The position numbers and the translations under genes are program-made. Below, piece after piece: positions 45,513-55,704 of a stretch of DNA of 64,000 bases (position 1 is the stretch's first letter; each line of letters begins with the position of its first letter). The DNA is from Paraglaciecola hydrolytica (GTDB taxonomy: Bacteria > Pseudomonadota > Gammaproteobacteria > Enterobacterales > Alteromonadaceae), in assembly GCF_001565895.1 (NCBI RefSeq), contig NZ_LSNE01000011.1:127025-191024 (forward strand), read 5' to 3'. The notes beneath the pieces are model-generated. The model had not been told where the DNA came from. It saw only the letters and a program-made list of their open reading frames with translations, and did no database searches.

Positions 45513-46037
45513 ATCATCCCTCTATAGCTAATTTTCTGGTTGAAAGAAACTGCCTTGTTTAACGTATTGCGAAGTTTAAGGCGCGCCTAATATAGTTTAT
45601 TAGTATTCAATTTCAATCATTCGGTGGGTTGACTTGATTGATATTTGGTGTGATTTGGTGTTTTTATGCCGTAAAAAGGGCATTGTGGTGGGCTGACCTT
45701 GAAAATACTCACATTCTTGACCTTTCTTTTCATGAGGCTGTAAACCACGAAATACGTCAAATTCCTGATTTTATGACCAATATTTGACGATAATTGTTAA
45801 AAAAATGTTCATATATGGATAAATGTTAATAAATGTTAATAAATGGTTACATAACATGGGTGATATTGATTGGTTGTGATGTATTGTGATTGCATTGAGG
45901 TTGTTGATGAGATCATGGTTTTGGTCACATCCCGTTTTATCTGCCTCTATTTTTGTATTTCAAATTTTTTTGGGGCTTGGAATTGTTACCTGAGCCAATA
46001 GAGCATCTATGCATGTCGTTTGTGGGAGAGAGTGAGT
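45513..46037. other. Divergent promoter region of the rhamnogalacturonan locus
   Basis: About 525 bases between the esterase and lyase genes. It contains direct repeats ATAAATGTTA (45828-45850 region, two full and one partial copy), TTTGGTGTGATTTGGTG, and TTGTGATGTATTGTGATTG. These tandem motifs could bind a regulator of the locus; no regulator gene lies adjacent. No small gene is supported. The lyase ribosome site is at the right end. Confidence 0.45.
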
Positions 46038-49000
46038 ATGAGTCAGGATGGTAGGTTACAAAAATACAAGGGTCGGCTGTTAGTCAAAGCATTATTGCCA
46101 ATCGCCTTGTCGACAATATTTTTTGGTTGTAAGCAAGATTTTACGCCAGATAATGAAGTGGTGGTTGATAATGGCACCCCTCCACCGGTAGTGGTTGAAA
46201 TTACCAATCCCGACCGAGATGGTAAAGCCATGGAGTTTTTGGACAGAGGTTTGGTGGTTATCCCTACTGATAAAGGGAATGCCCTGAGTTGGCGTTTTCT
46301 GGGTTCAGATCAACAAAAGATTAGTTTTAAACTGTTCAAAAACGATGCGGTATTAACCAACAATTTTGTCATCGATAAAACCTATTTTGCTGATACGAAA
46401 GGCTTACCAACTGATAACTATCAGGTTAAGGGCTATGTAGATGGCGTAGAAGTCAGTGTTTCTAAAAAGGTGAGTCCATGGGCCAATCCTTATTTAAGCA
46501 TTCCACTGAAAAAACCTGCCAACAACTTTGTAGAAGGTGTGGAATATAGCTATTCCGCCAACGATGCGTCAGCTGCTGATTTAGATGGTGACGGCCAGTA
46601 TGAACTACTGGTGAAATGGTATCCAAGTAATGCCAAAGATAACTCTCAATCCGGCGCAACTGGCGACACCTTGATTGATGCCTATACCCTTGAAGGGAAT
46701 ATGTTATGGCGCATTAATTTAGGCCCTAATATTCGTTCTGGTGCCCATTATACCCAGTTTATTGCTTACGATTTTGATCAGGATGGTCGTGCTGAAATCG
46801 CCATGAAAACCGCTGATGGCACTGTAGATGGCCGCGGTACCGTAATTGGTGATGCTACGGCAATTTATCGTAACAATGCGGGCTACGTATTAGACGGCCC
46901 TGAATTTTTAACCATGTTTGATGGTTTGTCGGGCGAAGCCTTAGATACCATCGACTATACCCCAGCACGGGGTAATGTGGGTGACTGGGGTGATACCTAC
47001 GGCAATCGTGTTGACCGTTTCTTAGCGGGCGTAGCCTATCTTGGAGATGATGCTCCCAGTTTGTTAATGTCCCGAGGTTATTATACACGTGCTGTGATCG
47101 CGGCTTATGATTGGGTAGACGGTGCCTTTGTTTCGCGTTGGGTATTTGATACCAATAACAGCGAAGCTGATGCAGTTGTGGCGGGTCAAGGTGCTCACAG
47201 TTTAACCATTGGTGATGTCGATGCTGACGGTTATGACGAAATCATCTTTGGTGCTGCCACCCTCGATAATGATGGAACTGTGTTGTACAGCACAGGCTTA
47301 GGGCATGGTGATGCCTTACATTTAAGTGACATTGACCCCAATCGTCCTGGTCAAGAAATCTTTATGGTCCATGAGTGCCCAACTTGTTATACCAAAGATG
47401 GAGTGGAATATGGCGTTGAAATGCACGATGCCGAGACGGGTGCAATTCTTTGGTATCGTCCCAGTGACGGTGCTGATGTTGGGCGTGGTCTTAGTGCAGA
47501 TATTGATCCTAACTACCCAGGCAACGAGAACTGGGGATCCCGCGGTGGGTTAATTGCTGCCGATGGCACAGTGGTACTTGAAGGTCACACTGAACATCCA
47601 GCATCGATGAATTTTGCCATCTGGTGGGATGGTGATCTTGCTCGTGAGTTGCTGGATGGTACCAACATTTACAAGTGGGATGCCGCCGCACTGACTTCAA
47701 ACACTATTTTTGAAGGTAGTCTATATAATGCGGTGTCTAACAATGGTACCAAGGCAACTCCTAGTTTAGCAGCCGATCTGTTTGGCGACTGGCGTGAAGA
47801 AGTGGTATTTGCTAATGCAGATAGCACAGAGCTTATGGTGTTTTCTACGCCTATAGCGACCACACTAAGACTGCCTACCTTAATGCACGATAGCCAATAT
47901 CGTACTGCGATTGCTTGGCAAAACGTCGGTTACAACCAACCACCTCATCCTAGTTTTTACCTAGGAACAGACATGGACACTGAGTTGTTGTCGATTCGTG
48001 AGCTACCACAGTTCAGAACCCGCACTATCGAACAAGGTCAGTTAACTAAACTGGTGGCGCAGGGCGACGATGACAGTGTGACAATCAACGTATACCTGCA
48101 CGGCGTGACGGCTGCTAAAACTGAGATCTTCCGTAATACAAGTGATAATGCGGCAAGTCGTATCAGTATTGGAGAATTGGCCGCGGGACAATCTGCCTTT
48201 GACGATACCACAGCCGTACCTGATGTGACGTACTACTACTGGGCTGTTTTGACTGATAGTAGTGGTAATGTTATTGACGAACTTGAGTTCTCAAAAACCA
48301 AATTGACTAGCAGTTTATTGCCGGTAGTGGTGTTTAAAGCCGCCAGTGGAACAGCGAATGTGCAACTAACCTGGTCAACTAAAAATGTTGATGTACAAAG
48401 CATTGCGGTTTATCGAGCAGATAGTGTAGATCAAGAAACTATGCCTGATAGAGCTGATGCAGTATTGGTTGGCAATCCAGATATTGCTGCGACATCATGG
48501 GTGGACGACTCAACAGTTGAAGGTCAGAAGTTTTACTACTGGCTAGAATTTACTGAAGCTGATGGTGATGTTATCGCCTCAGAAGCACAGTTTGCTGAGC
48601 ACATCATTACTCAACGTACTAATTTTACCTCGACTTATACCGCTGAGGGCATTGCGCTTAGCTGGAACCTTGAAAATTACCCCGATGTAGTAGGTTCACA
48701 GTTATATCGCAATACCTTACCTCAGGCTGGTGGCCGCACCCGTTTGTCAGTATTAGCTGCCAGTGATGTGATGCAAGGTACTTTCATGGATACCACAGCA
48801 GTGGCGGGTGAAACATACTGGTATATGTTCAAACTAACCTTAGCTGACGGTTCTACTCCGAGTACGGATGTGGAAGGTGAAATTACCTTCTTACCAAACT
48901 TAACCAACCTTAGTGCAACCTATAGTGGTCAGCAGATCGATTTGGCATGGAGCCTGAAAAACTTTGGTCAGGAAATTACTTACGGTGAGTTGTATCGTAA

Positions 49001-49907
49001 TTCCAAAAATCAATTAGGTGGCCGTACTCGCATCGCAAAAAGCATTGCGACGGAAGGTAGCTTTGTTGATACCGAAGGTTTAGTGGATGGCACCAACTAC
49101 TGGTATATGTTCAAACTAGTGTTGGCCGATGGCACCACAGTGAATACTGATCCAGAAGCAGAAACCCAGTTTGCCTTACCCATTCCTAAAGCGAACTTGT
49201 TCTCTGGCCTCGCTGATGGTGGTGTTTCGCTATCGTGGAATCTGCAAGATTTCTTCAATGAAATCACCAACATTAGCCTCTATCGCAATACGCAAAACTC
49301 GCAGGATGGTCGTGAGCTGGTGAGCAGTAATTTGACGCTACAAGGCAGCTACTCTGACACCGCAAACTTAGTCGAAGAAACCACTTACTGGTATATGTTT
49401 GAAGTTTCTTTTGCTGACGGCACAAGTTACAACACTGAGCCTGAAGCAGAAATTAAGTATGAGGCTGCGCCAGTAATAACGGCGGTAATACTGGAAGAGA
49501 ACCGACCTGGTTTCTGTGGTGTAGATGGCGCAGTGGAGAGTAACAACCTTGGTTTTACTGGTGATGGTTTTGCCAATACCGATAATGAAACCAGCAAAGG
49601 TGTTTACTGGAAAGTCAACGTTGGAGAAGCGGGTAGTTATAAGTTTACCTTTGTTTACGCCAATGGCGGCGCTGACAACCGTTGGGGACGTTTGGATATA
49701 AATGGCGCTGAAGCGGTCGCTAAAGTAGACATGGGACCTGGTGATTGGACTACTTATGTGCCCGTTGAGGTCATGGTTGAGCTTGAAGCAGGGGAGGCCA
49801 ATATTACCCTTATTTCGAGAACGGCTGGAGGCTTGGGTAACGTTGACAGCTTGACGATAGAGTCAACCACAGGTGGCAATGCACCGACACCGGTTGTTTG
49901 TCAATAA
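46038..49907 (+). CDS. Rhamnogalacturonan lyase, PL11, lipoprotein with Fn3-like repeats and C-terminal CBM
   Basis: About 1289 residues. A signal with FFGC makes it a lipoprotein. PL11 beta-propeller at about 50-660: MEFLDRGLVVI..NALSWRFLGSD, DASAADLDGDGQYELLVKW, FDQDGRAEIAMKTADGTVDG, VGDWGDTYGNRVDRFLAG and ATPSLAADLFGDWREEVVF. It cleaves the rhamnogalacturonan-I backbone. Five Fn3-like repeats (about 665-1145) follow, the last three with the WYMF core also found in the adjacent esterase; then a CBM35-like domain (about 1153-1280, GFCGVDGAVESNNLGFTG). ATG 46038 follows GGGAGAG; a TTG at 46020 is less likely. Confidence 0.92.
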   Translation: MSQDGRLQKYKGRLLVKALLPIALSTIFFGCKQDFTPDNEVVVDNGTPPPVVVEITNPDRDGKAMEFLDRGLVVIPTDKGNALSWRFLGSDQQKISFKLFKNDAVLTNNFVIDKTYFADTKGLPTDNYQVKGYVDGVEVSVSKKVSPWANPYLSIPLKKPANNFVEGVEYSYSANDASAADLDGDGQYELLVKWYPSNAKDNSQSGATGDTLIDAYTLEGNMLWRINLGPNIRSGAHYTQFIAYDFDQDGRAEIAMKTADGTVDGRGTVIGDATAIYRNNAGYVLDGPEFLTMFDGLSGEALDTIDYTPARGNVGDWGDTYGNRVDRFLAGVAYLGDDAPSLLMSRGYYTRAVIAAYDWVDGAFVSRWVFDTNNSEADAVVAGQGAHSLTIGDVDADGYDEIIFGAATLDNDGTVLYSTGLGHGDALHLSDIDPNRPGQEIFMVHECPTCYTKDGVEYGVEMHDAETGAILWYRPSDGADVGRGLSADIDPNYPGNENWGSRGGLIAADGTVVLEGHTEHPASMNFAIWWDGDLARELLDGTNIYKWDAAALTSNTIFEGSLYNAVSNNGTKATPSLAADLFGDWREEVVFANADSTELMVFSTPIATTLRLPTLMHDSQYRTAIAWQNVGYNQPPHPSFYLGTDMDTELLSIRELPQFRTRTIEQGQLTKLVAQGDDDSVTINVYLHGVTAAKTEIFRNTSDNAASRISIGELAAGQSAFDDTTAVPDVTYYYWAVLTDSSGNVIDELEFSKTKLTSSLLPVVVFKAASGTANVQLTWSTKNVDVQSIAVYRADSVDQETMPDRADAVLVGNPDIAATSWVDDSTVEGQKFYYWLEFTEADGDVIASEAQFAEHIITQRTNFTSTYTAEGIALSWNLENYPDVVGSQLYRNTLPQAGGRTRLSVLAASDVMQGTFMDTTAVAGETYWYMFKLTLADGSTPSTDVEGEITFLPNLTNLSATYSGQQIDLAWSLKNFGQEITYGELYRNSKNQLGGRTRIAKSIATEGSFVDTEGLVDGTNYWYMFKLVLADGTTVNTDPEAETQFALPIPKANLFSGLADGGVSLSWNLQDFFNEITNISLYRNTQNSQDGRELVSSNLTLQGSYSDTANLVEETTYWYMFEVSFADGTSYNTEPEAEIKYEAAPVITAVILEENRPGFCGVDGAVESNNLGFTGDGFANTDNETSKGVYWKVNVGEAGSYKFTFVYANGGADNRWGRLDINGAEAVAKVDMGPGDWTTYVPVEVMVELEAGEANITLISRTAGGLGNVDSLTIESTTGGNAPTPVVCQ

Positions 49908-50018
49908 AACCAGTCCACTGCCATAAAGAGTGTGCTCTTTATGGCAGTGACACCGTGTAAACCGTTTGAAAGAGATGTTTATGTCTCTGCAGATAACTCA
50001 AAGTACCATGAGGGAATC

Positions 50019-53006
50019 ATGAATAATTACAAACATAAATCACTGAGCAAATTGATTGCCGCTATCTTAGCGGGCAGCTCAGCTTTAAGCGTTATGGCAG
50101 TGGCTAATGCTGCTGAACAGAGTCAGGTAAAAAGTGACCCTAAATTAGCTCAAACCCAAACACAGCAAGAAACGCAAGTTGAAAAAGACGCAACAGGTGC
50201 ACAAGCAGAAGACGAAGATGGCCTAGAAGTTATCGAAGTATCTGGTATGCGTTTTAGTCAATTAAAAGCGCTGGATCGTAAGAAAAATGGCGGCACCATG
50301 ATGGATTCATTGGTGGCTGAAGATATCGGTCAGTTTCCTGATAAAAACGTGGCTGAAGCATTGCAACGTATTCCGGGTGTGCAACTAAGCCGAGATTTTG
50401 GCGAAGGTGATAGTGTCAGTATTCGTGGTGTCGAACCGGGCTTGCTTAAAGTTGAAGTCAACAACGTATCGGCACTAGGTTTTGGCGGCAGTCGTGGTGT
50501 GGATTTTCGGGATATGGCTTCAGAACTCATCAAAGCCTTGGATGTAATTAAAGGCTCGGAAGCTCGCCTGACCGAAGGTGGTATCGGCGGAACTATTCAA
50601 GTAGAAACCCGCAAACCCAATGAATTCAAAGAAAACTTTTTAGCCCTCAGTGCTGAAGGTCAATACAATGATTTGATTGACAACGTGAGTCCTAAAGTCA
50701 ATTTTACTGGTGTTTATAAGTTTAACGATAGATTGGGTGTATTGGTTAATGCCACTGCATCGGATAAAAGCACCATGATCCATGCTCTGCGTAACACCGA
50801 GTGGAACCGTTATGCAGATTACGACCAAACAGCCGAAAAAACCTCGGTGCATCCAGATTATGCCAATGTCACCGATGCTGGTGAGTGTTTATCCGCAGAA
50901 GATCCCACTGCCTGTGAGCAGCAATGGTGGGACTTTTCACCCGTAACCCCCCGTTATGGTATTTGGGGACGTGATGAAAAACGCTTAAGTGCTAACGCCA
51001 CTTTACAGTATCAACTCACCGATAATTTATCTGGTCATGTGGGTTATACCTATAATACTCGTGACAAACAGGCTTTGGATTTGAATATCGATTTAGGTGT
51101 GGGCTCGGTGCTTAGAACCAATCCGGATTCGGTGGTGGTCGATGAGCTGCACAATGTACGATATTTTGAAACTACCTTAGCGGGTATCTCAAACCGAACC
51201 CTTAACTTTGCCTGGGATCAAACTACTACCTTATTGGATGCAGGTTTTGTATATGCCAACGATGCGTGGCGTATTGAAGGATTAGTGTCTGAGTCAACCT
51301 CTGATCAAGACATCGATTCACGGGATACTCACGCTACCACCGAAGGCATTGCTGGAGTCAAAGTTACTTTAGATGATCGCGGTGCGCCTGAATGGGATTA
51401 CAGTGATGGTTATTTTGTTAATCCTGAGGATCCCACTGATACCTCTGATCGCTTTAATATTAATGATCCTGCTAGTTATCGTAACCGGGTCAGATATAAA
51501 TATGCCCCCCATGAAGATCAGGCTAAAGAGATTATGGCCAAGCTGGATATTACCTATATTCCAGATTCAGACTTTTTGTCGACGCTCAAAGCAGGCTATC
51601 GTAGTAGCTCGCTAAAAGTCGAAAATGCGGATTTTTCCTACAATATTATTCGTGACGTAGGTTCGACCTATAACAGTGAAGTATGGACACTACAGGACAA
51701 CATTAACGTCTTGAGTGGTCGTACTTTTGAGTCCCGTGAACTATTTAGTGGTTATGATCTTGGGGTCAATACCGTAGGTACATATTGGGCGGTGAATACC
51801 GAACCCTTTATTGAAGTGATGAAATATATCTCCCAAGAAAACCTTAGTCGCGCTGACTTAGATGTGATTAACGGAAACTACGATCAGGTGGTAAATACTG
51901 ACGCGTTTTATTTTCAAGCCAACTTTGAACATGAATTAGCCAGCATGCGTCTATGGGGTAACCTAGGTTTACGTTATGTAAAAACCGAAATAGGCGCTAA
52001 TGGTGATGTTAGAGAAAGAGTATTTGTTGATCAGACCGATACCTTTGGCAATATTTTGGTCGATCAATTTGGTATTGATTTGGCGGGTATTGAAGATCCC
52101 GATCACCCTCAGGCTTTTGTAGGCAGAAAAACCGTGATCGAAGACTATTCGAACAGCTTGCCTAGTATCAACCTGAATTTAGGTTTGATCCCCGACGAGT
52201 TGGTGTTATATGTCGGTGCTGCCAAAGTAATGGCTCACCCTAATACCGGCGATTTAAACGTTAATGCCACGTGTAATATTTATCTGACGCGCCGTTCGCA
52301 GTTAGAAGATGAACCACGTAATAACTGTAGTGCAGGTAACCCAGCACTCAAGCCTTATATGGCAAATCAATGGGAAGTGGCCTTAAACTGGTATCCTACT
52401 GAGGAGTCTATTGTAGCGGGTAGTTATTTTGTTAAAGACATTAATAGTTGGATAATCGATGCCAATACACGTTACGACGTGGACTTTTTTGGTGATGGCC
52501 GTTTATGGGATGTCAGACAAAAAATTAATGGCAGTGGGGTAACCAATAAAGGTTTGGAGTTACAAGCCTCTACCACTTTCACTTTTTTACCAGACCCCTT
52601 TAGCAATCTTGGTGGGGCTGTCAACTTTACGCATATGCAATCAGAAGATGTCGGTTTGTTTAACGCCTTAACCGGCGAAGAACTGTCGTTCCCCTCTATG
52701 TCTGAAAATGCTTACAACCTGACAGCCTATTATGAAGATGAGCATTGGAGTGCACGTATCGCCTATAACTATCGTGATGAATATCTAGCGCGTGCGCAGG
52801 ATAGATCAGGCAACCCAGTTTATGTTGATGCTGGTGGATATCTGGATGCCAAACTCATTTATACCTTTGATAATGGCCTGAAGATTTATATCGATGGTCG
52901 TAATCTTACCGGTGAAGTGAAAAGCGAAAATGCCGGCCCAGGTCGTTTGTCTGACTTACAGTGGTCAGGACGCGAATACTCGGTAGGTTTCTCGTATAAA
53001 ATGTAA
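50019..53006 (+). CDS. TonB-dependent outer-membrane receptor of the rhamnogalacturonan locus
   Basis: A 995-residue receptor. Signal peptide SKLIAAILAGSSALSVMAVANA, then an extended linker rich in Gln/Glu, a TonB-box-like DGLEVIEVSGMR, plug (DKNVAEALQRIPGVQLSRD, SVSIRGVEPGLLKVEVNN) and a large beta barrel ending in an aromatic-rich strand (REYSVGFSYKM). It belongs to the large oligosaccharide-type receptors of Alteromonadales rather than siderophore receptors. Position just after PL11 suggests import of rhamnogalacturonan oligomers. AGGGAA precedes ATG 50019; 29 earlier in-frame codons are rejected. Confidence 0.92.
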   Translation: MNNYKHKSLSKLIAAILAGSSALSVMAVANAAEQSQVKSDPKLAQTQTQQETQVEKDATGAQAEDEDGLEVIEVSGMRFSQLKALDRKKNGGTMMDSLVAEDIGQFPDKNVAEALQRIPGVQLSRDFGEGDSVSIRGVEPGLLKVEVNNVSALGFGGSRGVDFRDMASELIKALDVIKGSEARLTEGGIGGTIQVETRKPNEFKENFLALSAEGQYNDLIDNVSPKVNFTGVYKFNDRLGVLVNATASDKSTMIHALRNTEWNRYADYDQTAEKTSVHPDYANVTDAGECLSAEDPTACEQQWWDFSPVTPRYGIWGRDEKRLSANATLQYQLTDNLSGHVGYTYNTRDKQALDLNIDLGVGSVLRTNPDSVVVDELHNVRYFETTLAGISNRTLNFAWDQTTTLLDAGFVYANDAWRIEGLVSESTSDQDIDSRDTHATTEGIAGVKVTLDDRGAPEWDYSDGYFVNPEDPTDTSDRFNINDPASYRNRVRYKYAPHEDQAKEIMAKLDITYIPDSDFLSTLKAGYRSSSLKVENADFSYNIIRDVGSTYNSEVWTLQDNINVLSGRTFESRELFSGYDLGVNTVGTYWAVNTEPFIEVMKYISQENLSRADLDVINGNYDQVVNTDAFYFQANFEHELASMRLWGNLGLRYVKTEIGANGDVRERVFVDQTDTFGNILVDQFGIDLAGIEDPDHPQAFVGRKTVIEDYSNSLPSINLNLGLIPDELVLYVGAAKVMAHPNTGDLNVNATCNIYLTRRSQLEDEPRNNCSAGNPALKPYMANQWEVALNWYPTEESIVAGSYFVKDINSWIIDANTRYDVDFFGDGRLWDVRQKINGSGVTNKGLELQASTTFTFLPDPFSNLGGAVNFTHMQSEDVGLFNALTGEELSFPSMSENAYNLTAYYEDEHWSARIAYNYRDEYLARAQDRSGNPVYVDAGGYLDAKLIYTFDNGLKIYIDGRNLTGEVKSENAGPGRLSDLQWSGREYSVGFSYKM

Positions 53007-53021
53007 GTAAACAGGTAGTTT

Positions 53022-53060
53022 AAGGCACAAGTCGCCATGATGGCTGCTTGTGCCTTTTTT
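53022..53060 (+). terminator. Rho-independent terminator after the TonB receptor gene
   Basis: AAGGCACAAG (53022-53031) pairs with CTTGTGCCTT (53047-53056), with GCCAT/ATGGC pairing inside, followed by a T-run. Confidence 0.85.
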
Positions 53061-53186
53061 GGTTTGGTATATACCCAAGCAACTTTAAGAAACGCTGAAA
53101 CTCGCATCGTTAGGTTGTTTGGCTATAAACCTATTTCTAAGGGTGTTAAACCTCACCTCAAATCGTAACAACAACTGAGTTTTTAT

Positions 53187-54266
53187 ATGTCCTATCGATT
53201 AAGCTTATTGTGCTTATTTTTCATTTTTTCTTGTATGAGCCACGCTCACGATGCTTTTTCAGGAGAAGCTAAAGCCATTATTAACGATGCAGGGGCTATG
53301 ACCTTAGAGTTAAATCTAGCGGCCGTAACTGCTGAGGTATTTAGTCAAGACATAGTTAATAAAAACAATCAGCTAAGTCCTGAAAACCTCTCCAATATCA
53401 AATCTCATCTGGTAGCTAAAGCCCACCGTTTTTTCAGAGTAACAGTTAACGGTCAGCCAATTACGGCGTCTCAAGTTGATATCAAGATCGTTAGTGAAGT
53501 CGATGCTGTGATATTTACATTGGATTATCCCGAGTCTGTTTTAGGTACGCTGGGGTTTCGCAGTGATTACATCGCCCAGACTAACCCTGAATACCAACTC
53601 ACCCTGAGTGTTTTTGACAATCAACATACTCAGCTGGGTTTATTTATTCACAATTTTTCACATCGTTATGATGAACTTTTGATCGATGGTAAATCTCGTC
53701 AGGCTAATAACGACGGCGTTTTTTCACGCTTTTTTAGCTTAGGTATTGAGCACATTTTAATTGGCTTTGACCATTTAATATTTTTGCTTGCTTTGTTGTT
53801 GGTGTGTCGTAACTGGCAAGCTGCTGCCCTTATCATCACCTGTTTTACCCTTGCTCATAGCGTGACCCTCGCATTGGCAGCCTTGCAAATTGTGGCTTTG
53901 CCAAGTGTTTGGGTAGAGTTACTTATCGCGCTAACGATAATTTATGTCGGGTTAGAGAATCTTTATTTTAAACATAGGCCACGTCATCGTTGGTTGTTAA
54001 CCTGCAGTTTTGGCCTAATCCATGGTTTGGGTTTTGCGAATGTACTGATGGATATTGGTTTAGGCACTAGCGGTGCACCAATATTTATCCCTTTAATGGC
54101 CTTTAATCTTGGAGTGGAAATAGGTCAGTTAAGTTTAGCAATCGTTGTCTTACCTTTGCTGTGGTATTTGCGCAAATGGCAGCACTTTGAAAAAACCGTT
54201 TTGCCACTTATCTCAATATTTATTGTTTTACTTGGTGTGGTATGGGCTTATGAGCGCTTGATTTAG
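53187..54266 (+). CDS. HupE/UreJ_2 family membrane protein
   Basis: A 359-residue protein. After a signal peptide (LSLLCLFFIFSCMSHAHA-like) about 160 residues form a periplasmic domain. The C-terminal half has six or so helices with the family motif GIEHILIGFDHLIFLLALLL, TCFTLAHSVTLALA and FGLIHGLGFANVL, whose histidines may bind metal. Family members are linked to Ni/Co transport, but orphan members like this one have no known substrate. It is single and convergent with argA. Confidence 0.83.
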   Translation: MSYRLSLLCLFFIFSCMSHAHDAFSGEAKAIINDAGAMTLELNLAAVTAEVFSQDIVNKNNQLSPENLSNIKSHLVAKAHRFFRVTVNGQPITASQVDIKIVSEVDAVIFTLDYPESVLGTLGFRSDYIAQTNPEYQLTLSVFDNQHTQLGLFIHNFSHRYDELLIDGKSRQANNDGVFSRFFSLGIEHILIGFDHLIFLLALLLVCRNWQAAALIITCFTLAHSVTLALAALQIVALPSVWVELLIALTIIYVGLENLYFKHRPRHRWLLTCSFGLIHGLGFANVLMDIGLGTSGAPIFIPLMAFNLGVEIGQLSLAIVVLPLLWYLRKWQHFEKTVLPLISIFIVLLGVVWAYERLI

Positions 54267-54312
54267 TGAAAGGTGACAAACTTGGCGGCTGTTTGTCTAA
54301 AAACAGTATCAA

Positions 54313-54341
54313 GGCATGTAAGGTTAGAAAACTTACATGCC
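54313..54341. terminator. Hairpin between HupE-type gene and argA
   Basis: GGCATGTAAG (54313-54322) pairs exactly with CTTACATGCC (54332-54341). It lies between the two convergent stops, so it may end both transcripts, though the T-runs are short. Confidence 0.6.
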
Positions 54342-54354
54342 TATGCTAGTAAGA

Positions 54355-55665
54355 CTACAGCTTAAGTACAAACACCTTTGAATTACGCTGATAGTTGTAA
54401 AGTTTCTTTTTCTTGGCGGGCAAGTCTTCCAAACTGGCTGGCATAAATCCTTGTTCTAAAAACCAATGTCCGGTGACGGTGGTTAAGACAAATATCGACG
54501 TTAAACCCTGCTGTAAGGCCTGACTTTTGATGGCATGGAGTATACGTTCACCACGATTACCACCACGATAATCACTGTGGGTCGCAACACAGGCTAATTC
54601 ACCCATGGCATCTTCAGGATAAGGATAAAGCGCTGCGCAGGCTATGGTCATGCCATCCCGGGCAATTAAGGTAAATAGTTCGATTTCGCTTTCAAGGCGT
54701 TCACGTGAACGTTTCACCAAAATGCCTTTTTCTTCTAAAGGATTGATGAGTTTTAGTATGCCACCTACATCTTCAATGTTGGCTGGACGTAACTGCTCGT
54801 AAGAGCGCTGGGAAATCAATGAGCCAGCGCCATCACGGGTAAACAACTCTTGTAACAAGGCACCATCTTGCGAATAACTGACACAATGACAGCGGCTGAT
54901 ACCAGACTCTAGACTGGCCGCAATAGCTTGCAAAGACAGTTTTTGCGGGGCATAAAACGCATTGTTCAACATGCCATATAACTGATCGATTTCGATGTTA
55001 CGTAATAAATGACCATCTTCACTGAGGATGCCATCATTTGGGCTAAACAGTATTAGTTTATCGGCTTTTAAAGCCATCGCCGCATTGGTAGCAACGTCTT
55101 CATGGGATAAGTTGAACACTTCACCTGTGGGCGAATAACCCATAGGGGATAACAGGACGATAGAGCCATCGTTAAGGTGATCGTTAATACCTACCACATC
55201 AATACGGCGCACCATACCGGTGTTTTCAAAATCCACCCCATCACGCACGCCTATGGGCATCGCGACCACTAAATTTCCGGAACACACGCGGATCTGCGCG
55301 CCATGCATGGGTGAGTTAGGTAAACCCATAGTCAACAAGGCTTCCACTTGAGCACGTACTGAGCCAGCAGCGTCTTTGACACACTCTAAGGTTTGTTTGT
55401 CGGTAATGCGGATATCATCTTGAAAACGAAAAGGTAAATTGCGTAAGTTTACCCTTTCATCAATTTGTGGTCGTGCCCCATGTACTAATACCAAACGCAC
55501 GCCCAAGCTGTTGAGCAGGGCGATATCGTGAATGATATGAGCAAAATTAGCGTCTTCTATGGCTTCCCCACCAAACATCAAGACAAAGGTTTTACCTCGA
55601 TGAGCATTAATGTAAGGCGCAGAATTGCGAATAGTTTTGACACTGTCAATATGTGAAACGACCAC
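54355..55665 (-). CDS. argA: N-acetylglutamate synthase
   Basis: A 436-residue fusion of an amino-acid-kinase-like domain (about 1-285; FVLMFGGEAIEDANF, VLVHGARPQIDERV) with a GNAT acetyltransferase domain (about 295-436; EKGILVKRSRERLESEI, ELACVATHSDYRGGNRGERIL). It catalyses the first step of arginine synthesis and in this class is feedback-inhibited by arginine at the kinase-like domain. It ends the argCBFGHA operon. The 39-base gap to argH fits co-transcription. Confidence 0.95.
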   Translation of the reverse strand: MVVSHIDSVKTIRNSAPYINAHRGKTFVLMFGGEAIEDANFAHIIHDIALLNSLGVRLVLVHGARPQIDERVNLRNLPFRFQDDIRITDKQTLECVKDAAGSVRAQVEALLTMGLPNSPMHGAQIRVCSGNLVVAMPIGVRDGVDFENTGMVRRIDVVGINDHLNDGSIVLLSPMGYSPTGEVFNLSHEDVATNAAMALKADKLILFSPNDGILSEDGHLLRNIEIDQLYGMLNNAFYAPQKLSLQAIAASLESGISRCHCVSYSQDGALLQELFTRDGAGSLISQRSYEQLRPANIEDVGGILKLINPLEEKGILVKRSRERLESEIELFTLIARDGMTIACAALYPYPEDAMGELACVATHSDYRGGNRGERILHAIKSQALQQGLTSIFVLTTVTGHWFLEQGFMPASLEDLPAKKKKLYNYQRNSKVFVLKL

Positions 55666-55704
55666 AGACCTTCCTTAATGTTTTTTACTTCAAGTGCAAA
55701 TTGA

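Noticed and set aside
45820-45900. Tandem repeats as a CRISPR array
   Set aside because: Units are only about 10 bases, with no spacers of regular size and no cas genes in the window.
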